A DNA stretch of 64,000 bases from Flavobacterium sp. NRK1 (GTDB lineage: Bacteria > Bacteroidota > Bacteroidia > Flavobacteriales > Flavobacteriaceae). The stretch covers positions 1-64,000 of the forward strand of contig NZ_JAMXLA010000001.1 in the NCBI RefSeq assembly GCF_024054175.1, read 5' to 3'. The position numbers were made by a program, and so were the translations under genes. The notes beneath the pieces were generated by a model that saw only the letters and a program-made list of their open reading frames with translations, did no database searches and was not told where the DNA came from. This document shows positions 60,028 to 64,000 of this stretch, piece after piece (position 1 is the first letter of the stretch; every line of letters starts with the position of its first letter).

Positions 60028-62475
60028 ATGCCTTTTTTTATAGAAGTAGTACTGCCTTTAGCTTTGCCAAAACCCTTTACCTATGCTGTTAATGAGGCCG
60101 AATATGCCTTTTTGCAAACAGGTATGCGTGTGGCTGTACCTTTTGGCCGGAACAAAATATATACGGGCCTGGTTTTAAATAAACATCAAAACCCGCCACA
60201 GCTTTACGAAGCAAAAGACATTCACCAGATACTTGACGATTTTCCACTTGTAACACAAAACCAGTTAGATCACTGGTTGTGGATAGCCAATTACTATATG
60301 TGCAGTCTTGGCGAAGTATATAAATCTGCCATGCCGGGCGGTTTTCTCCTGGAAAGTGAAACCTTAATTACATCTCGCCCCGATTTTAATGCACAAAGTG
60401 AAGAACTTTCTGATGATGAATATCTTATTTACGAAGCTTTACAAAAGCAATCTGCATTAAAAATACAGGAAGTTGTTTCCATACTCAACAAAAAAACGAT
60501 ACTACCGGTAATAAATAAACTCATTTCTAAAAATGCGGTGTCGCTTCAGGAAGAAATTAATGAAAAATATAGGCCTAAAACCATACGGTATATCCGGATG
60601 CAGCAGGAATTTCTGCAACAGGATCAGCTAAGTGAGTTAATGGAGGTGCTTTCACGAGCGCAAAAGCAACGAGAAGCAGTTATGCTGTATTTTCAGTTGC
60701 AGGCTTCAGACAAACAACCTGTAACTGTAAAAAAACTTACAGAAGCCGGAGCGACAGCCGCAGTAATAAAATCACTTATTGATAAAGAAATTTTTGAAGA
60801 ATATTACCTTGAAGAAGACCGCGTTCAGTTTGAAGGCTCCGATAATGCAGGCTTTAGCCTCAGCCAAAAACAACAGCAGGCGTTTGATGAAATAAAAACT
60901 TCTTTTACGCAAAAAGATGTTACCCTTTTACATGGCATAACATCAAGCGGAAAAACAGAGATTTATATAAAATTAATTGAAGAATATATTGCTAAAGGCA
61001 AACAGGTATTGTATTTGCTTCCTGAAATTGCGCTTACCACACAACTGGTAGTAAGGCTTACTGCGTATTTTGGCAATCAGGTAGCTGTATTCCATTCAAA
61101 ATACTCTAATAATGAGCGTGTAGAAACATGGCAGCAGGTACTATCAGGTTCCGAAAAAGCGAGAGTTATTATTGGAGCCCGCTCTGCCCTTTTCCTGCCT
61201 TTTCAGAATCTGGGGCTTATCATTATAGATGAAGAACATGAGCAAACCTTTAAACAGGCAGATCCTGCACCGCGCTACCATGCGCGGGACGCCGCTATTG
61301 TATTAGCCAATTCCAATGAGGCAAAAGTATTATTAGGTTCGGCCACTCCGGGCATAGAAACCTATTATAACGCCACGCATGGTAAATATGGGTATGTTTC
61401 GTTAAACGAGCGGTTTGGTAATGTTATGCCTCCGGAAATTGTACTTATAGATCTTAAAGACAAATACAAGCGCAAACGTATGACAGGACATTTTAGCGAT
61501 GAAATGACTGATGCAATAGCCGAAACTCTTTATAACGGTAAACAAGTAATCCTTTTTCAAAATCGCAGAGGCTTTTCCCCGTGGGTGGAGTGTATGACGT
61601 GCGGGCACGTGCCGCAATGTCCGCAATGTGATGTTAGCCTTACCTATTATAAATATAAAAACGCGCTAAGATGCCACTATTGCGGTTATCACATCGCTAA
61701 TCCGACCAACTGCCATAAATGCCACTCTACCGATCTAAACACAAAAGGTTTTGGCACAGAGCAAATTGAGTTAGAATTAAAGTCTTTATTTCCAAATAAA
61801 AATTCCTGGCGTATGGACCAGGACACAACCCGTGGAAAACACGGTTATGAAAAAATAATAGACTCTTTTAAAAACAGGGAGATCGACATACTTGTTGGTA
61901 CGCAAATGCTGGCAAAAGGACTTCATTTTGATAATGTTGGCATGGTAGGAATACTTAATGCCGATAATATGTTATACCAACCGGATTTCAGGGCTTTTGA
62001 ACGGGCTTATCAAATGATGGTACAGGTAGCAGGACGTGCAGGACGTAAAGACAGCAGAGGAAAAGTTTTTATACAGACCTACAATCCTTTACATAATATT
62101 ATTCGTCAGGTTACAGATAATGACTATGACGGCATGTATAAAGAACAGGTATATGAAAGGCACAATTTTAAATATCCTCCTTTCTACAGGCTAATACGCA
62201 TTACATTAAAGCATAAAGATTATGAAAAGCTTAAAGACAGCGCATTGTGGCTGTACAATATGCTTTCGCAAAATTTAGCACTGCCGGTACTTGGCCCCGA
62301 AGAACCGGGAATAAACCGAATAAGGAATGAATACATCCGCACCATAATGATAAAAATACCGGGAGGCATAACATTAGGCAATACTAAAAAAACAATAGAA
62401 AAAATACTCGGCAGCTTCGATGCTGTGCCGCAGTACAGACCTGTAAAGGTTACTATAAATGTAGATCCTTACTAA
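60028..62475 (+). CDS. priA: Primosomal protein N' (replication restart helicase PriA)
   Basis: 815 residues. PriA restarts stalled replication forks. An N-terminal DNA-binding domain (FFIEVVLPLALPKPFTYAV) is followed by the helicase core: GITSSGKTEIYIKL (Walker A near 303-310), IIIDEEHEQTFKQ (DEEH box), SATPGIETY and VGTQMLAKGLHFDNVG. The zinc-binding insert between (about 522-570) has CMTCGHVPQCPQCDVSLTYY and further Cys pairs. Complete. Its last 4 bases overlap the convergent regulator gene. Confidence 0.97.
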   Translation: MPFFIEVVLPLALPKPFTYAVNEAEYAFLQTGMRVAVPFGRNKIYTGLVLNKHQNPPQLYEAKDIHQILDDFPLVTQNQLDHWLWIANYYMCSLGEVYKSAMPGGFLLESETLITSRPDFNAQSEELSDDEYLIYEALQKQSALKIQEVVSILNKKTILPVINKLISKNAVSLQEEINEKYRPKTIRYIRMQQEFLQQDQLSELMEVLSRAQKQREAVMLYFQLQASDKQPVTVKKLTEAGATAAVIKSLIDKEIFEEYYLEEDRVQFEGSDNAGFSLSQKQQQAFDEIKTSFTQKDVTLLHGITSSGKTEIYIKLIEEYIAKGKQVLYLLPEIALTTQLVVRLTAYFGNQVAVFHSKYSNNERVETWQQVLSGSEKARVIIGARSALFLPFQNLGLIIIDEEHEQTFKQADPAPRYHARDAAIVLANSNEAKVLLGSATPGIETYYNATHGKYGYVSLNERFGNVMPPEIVLIDLKDKYKRKRMTGHFSDEMTDAIAETLYNGKQVILFQNRRGFSPWVECMTCGHVPQCPQCDVSLTYYKYKNALRCHYCGYHIANPTNCHKCHSTDLNTKGFGTEQIELELKSLFPNKNSWRMDQDTTRGKHGYEKIIDSFKNREIDILVGTQMLAKGLHFDNVGMVGILNADNMLYQPDFRAFERAYQMMVQVAGRAGRKDSRGKVFIQTYNPLHNIIRQVTDNDYDGMYKEQVYERHNFKYPPFYRLIRITLKHKDYEKLKDSALWLYNMLSQNLALPVLGPEEPGINRIRNEYIRTIMIKIPGGITLGNTKKTIEKILGSFDAVPQYRPVKVTINVDPY

Positions 62476-63167
62476 GACTTATTAAGTGCTTTGGCAAGAT
62501 CTTCCTTTTTATTTCGGCTTAAAGGTATTTTTGTATTCCCTATTTCTGCAAATTTACTATTAAAACGATCTACCTTGTCAATATTTATGATGAATGATTT
62601 ATGCACTCTCAAAAACTTCTCAGATGGTAATTCATTCTCAAAAGATTTCATAGTAGAAAGTACAAGATGTGTTTCATCTTCAGTATTTAATTTAATATAA
62701 TCTCCAAAAGCCTCAATCCATTTTATTTTTGAAATAAAAATTTTAAAGTTTTTCAGATTACTTTTAATAAAGATAAAATCACCATCATCATCGGCGCTTT
62801 CTTTTTTACGCTGGCTTACTTCGATAGCCTTCTGAACAGCTTTATAAAAACGGTCTTTTGTAATAGGTTTATGAAGATAATCTATAGCGGCATAGTCAAA
62901 CGCCTTTAACGCATAGTCGGATTTAGACGATACAAAGATAATCTGTGGCCTTACCTTGAGTCCGTCAAGCAGGTCAAAACCGCTCTGCACCGGCATTTCA
63001 ATATCAAGAAACAAAAGATCTACATTCTTATTAAGAATACAGTTTCTAGTTTCAGAAGCATTAGAAAAATCACCCACCAGGGTTAAATCAGGATGCTCAT
63101 TGACCAGTTTAGCGATAGTTATCCTATGTATTGTGCTATCATCGACAACAACACAGTTAAGTTTCAT
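62472..63167 (-). CDS. LytTR-family response regulator
   Basis: 231 residues. The receiver domain carries Asp9-Asp10, phospho-acceptor Asp55 in LLFLDIEMP and Lys in YLHKPIT. The C-terminal LytTR DNA-binding domain starts near 130 (FIFIKSNLKNFKIFISKIKWIEAFGDYIKL) and ends with FLRVHKSFIINIDKVDRF and IPLSRNKKEDL. No histidine kinase is next to it. The stop codon overlaps that of priA tail to tail (4 bases). Target genes are unknown. Confidence 0.95.
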   Translation of the reverse strand: MKLNCVVVDDSTIHRITIAKLVNEHPDLTLVGDFSNASETRNCILNKNVDLLFLDIEMPVQSGFDLLDGLKVRPQIIFVSSKSDYALKAFDYAAIDYLHKPITKDRFYKAVQKAIEVSQRKKESADDDGDFIFIKSNLKNFKIFISKIKWIEAFGDYIKLNTEDETHLVLSTMKSFENELPSEKFLRVHKSFIINIDKVDRFNSKFAEIGNTKIPLSRNKKEDLAKALNKS

Positions 63168-63224
63168 TAGCAGCTCTTAGTTAATAATGTTCAGTAAATT
63201 TTTTGGTATTCGGTTGGATGAATA

Positions 63225-63232
63225 CAAATATA
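63225..63232 (-). promoter_or_regulatory. Promoter -7 element of the LytTR regulator
   Basis: On the minus strand TATATTTG, 57 bases before ATG 63167. Confidence 0.5.
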
Positions 63233-63277
63233 AACAAAAAAAGGTTTTTTTAACATTTTAAATTTCAAAATTACGTA

Positions 63278-63307
63278 TTGCCAATTAAATATTAATTACT
63301 ATTTTTG
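63278..63307 (+). promoter_or_regulatory. rpsF operon promoter
   Basis: TTG (63278-63280), 19-base spacer and TATTTTTG (63300-63307) match both boxes. The start region TATTTTTGCACC is shared with the imelysin promoter at 5676. The leader of about 30 bases is too short for a large ribosomal-protein leader. Confidence 0.8.
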
Positions 63308-63341
63308 CACCCAATTTTATAACAAATAAATACTTTGTATT

Positions 63342-63686
63342 ATGAATCACTATGAAACTGTTTTCATCTTGAATCCCGTTTTATCTGAAACCCAGGTAAA
63401 GGAAACAGTAAGTAAGTTTGAAGATTACCTTACTTCTAAAGGGGCCAAGATGGTATCAAAAGAGGATTGGGGCCTGAAAAAACTGGCTTACGAAATTCAA
63501 AACAAAAAAAGCGGATTTTATACGCTTTTCCAATTTGAGGCTCCGGCTGATCTACTAATCGGTTTTGAAACTGAATTCCGTCGTGATGAGCGAGTTATGC
63601 GTTTCTTAACTGTTAGCCTTGATAAACATGCTATATCTTGGGCAGAAAGAAGAAGAGAAAAACTAAAAGCAGCTAAAGCAAACTAA
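63342..63686 (+). CDS. rpsF: 30S ribosomal protein S6
   Basis: 114 residues. [30 protein letters not shown] is the S6 opening, then [30 protein letters not shown] and [16 protein letters not shown]6 binds S18 and 16S rRNA in the small-subunit platform. It is 2 bases before rpsR, the usual order rpsF-rpsR-(rplI), with rplI expected past the right edge. Confidence 0.97.
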   Translation: MNHYETVFILNPVLSETQVKETVSKFEDYLTSKGAKMVSKEDWGLKKLAYEIQNKKSGFYTLFQFEAPADLLIGFETEFRRDERVMRFLTVSLDKHAISWAERRREKLKAAKAN

Positions 63687-63688
63687 TT

Positions 63689-63985
63689 ATGTCAACAATA
63701 GAACAGTCAGCTAAAGGAAAAAAAGACGGGGATATCAGATATCTTACGCCTTTAAATATAGAGACGAACAAGACTAAAAAGTATTGCCGTTTCAAAAAAT
63801 CAGGCATCAAATATGTAGATTATAAAGATCCTGATTTCTTATTGAAATTTGTTAACGAGCAAGGTAAAATACTTCCTCGTCGTTTAACAGGTACTTCATT
63901 AAAATACCAGAGAAAAGTGTCTGTAGCTGTAAAAAGAGCACGTCACTTAGCATTAATGCCATATGTGGCTGATTTATTAAAATAA
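63689..63985 (+). CDS. rpsR: 30S ribosomal protein S18
   Basis: 98 residues. [64 protein letters not shown] is the full S18 core. A 28-residue N-terminal extension precedes it, common in Bacteroidota. Only a single Cys remains of the zinc-ribbon type, so it is the Cys-poor form. The stop is 15 bases before the window's right edge. Confidence 0.97.
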   Translation: MSTIEQSAKGKKDGDIRYLTPLNIETNKTKKYCRFKKSGIKYVDYKDPDFLLKFVNEQGKILPRRLTGTSLKYQRKVSVAVKRARHLALMPYVADLLK

Positions 63986-64000
63986 AAACGAGTCATTGTA

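Noticed and set aside
63308..63341. S6:S18-binding leader RNA before rpsF
   Set aside because: The leader is only about 30 bases and shows no stable stem with the expected bulge.

Overview
The window looks like chromosomal DNA of a member of the Bacteroidota, most likely family Flavobacteriaceae. The reasons are: AT-rich DNA; promoters of the Bacteroidota type (TAnnTTTG near the start, TTG about 19-20 bases upstream); type IX secretion (T9SS) cargo proteins; PorD; a Bacteroidota-type RNA polymerase omega subunit; bacillithiol-type redox proteins; FabV; and characteristic family gene orders (bamD-rpoZ-coaBC-porD; sensor kinase plus OmpR regulator downstream of coaE; rpsF-rpsR). I see no rRNA, tRNA, CRISPR array, insertion sequence or prophage.

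Layout. 1-2496 is the 5' part of a lectin-domain surface protein that runs off the left edge. 2874-10553 is a putative iron-acquisition locus read in two directions from a 165-bp control region: an imelysin lipoprotein and a di-heme lipoprotein leftwards; a second, motif-degenerate imelysin, an HTTM membrane protein and a FecA-like TonB-dependent receptor rightwards. A pentapeptide-repeat gene and a candidate small RNA follow. 11353-15408 holds a BspA-like 25-residue-repeat T9SS protein and a small secreted protein. 15533-34149 is mainly housekeeping: glyA, fumarylacetoacetase, two YtxJ proteins, clpB, smpB, pcm, hbd-like, DUF1015, YggS, an exonuclease/GIY-YIG nuclease, miaA and an acyl-ACP thioesterase. 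34179-38077 is a leftward group: glycosyltransferase, coaE, sensor kinase, response regulator.

38180-45448 encodes a 2422-residue T9SS adhesin with five near-identical modules of about 75 residues. 45746-54165 is leftward: fabV, recN, porD-coaBC-rpoZ-bamD, ferritin, dapA and a hypothetical gene. 54216-55903 carries a 5'-nucleotidase split into two genes. 55905-57510 has small membrane proteins, two of them paralogs. 57640-63985 has nadC, a YihY/BrkB protein, a DUF2147 protein, priA, an orphan LytTR regulator and rpsF-rpsR.

How parts fit together: the imelysins, di-heme protein, HTTM protein and receptor probably form one envelope iron-handling system, with ferritin elsewhere as the store. 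The three large T9SS cargo proteins and PorD belong to the secretion/adhesion apparatus. The most novel-looking items are the candidate two-hairpin small RNA at 11252-11320, a shared CAGACAATWWGTC operator-like motif between clpB and the ytxJ pair, an abrupt GC shift inside the lectin gene, and the split nucleotidase. All functions are inferred from reading translated sequence; no database search was run.
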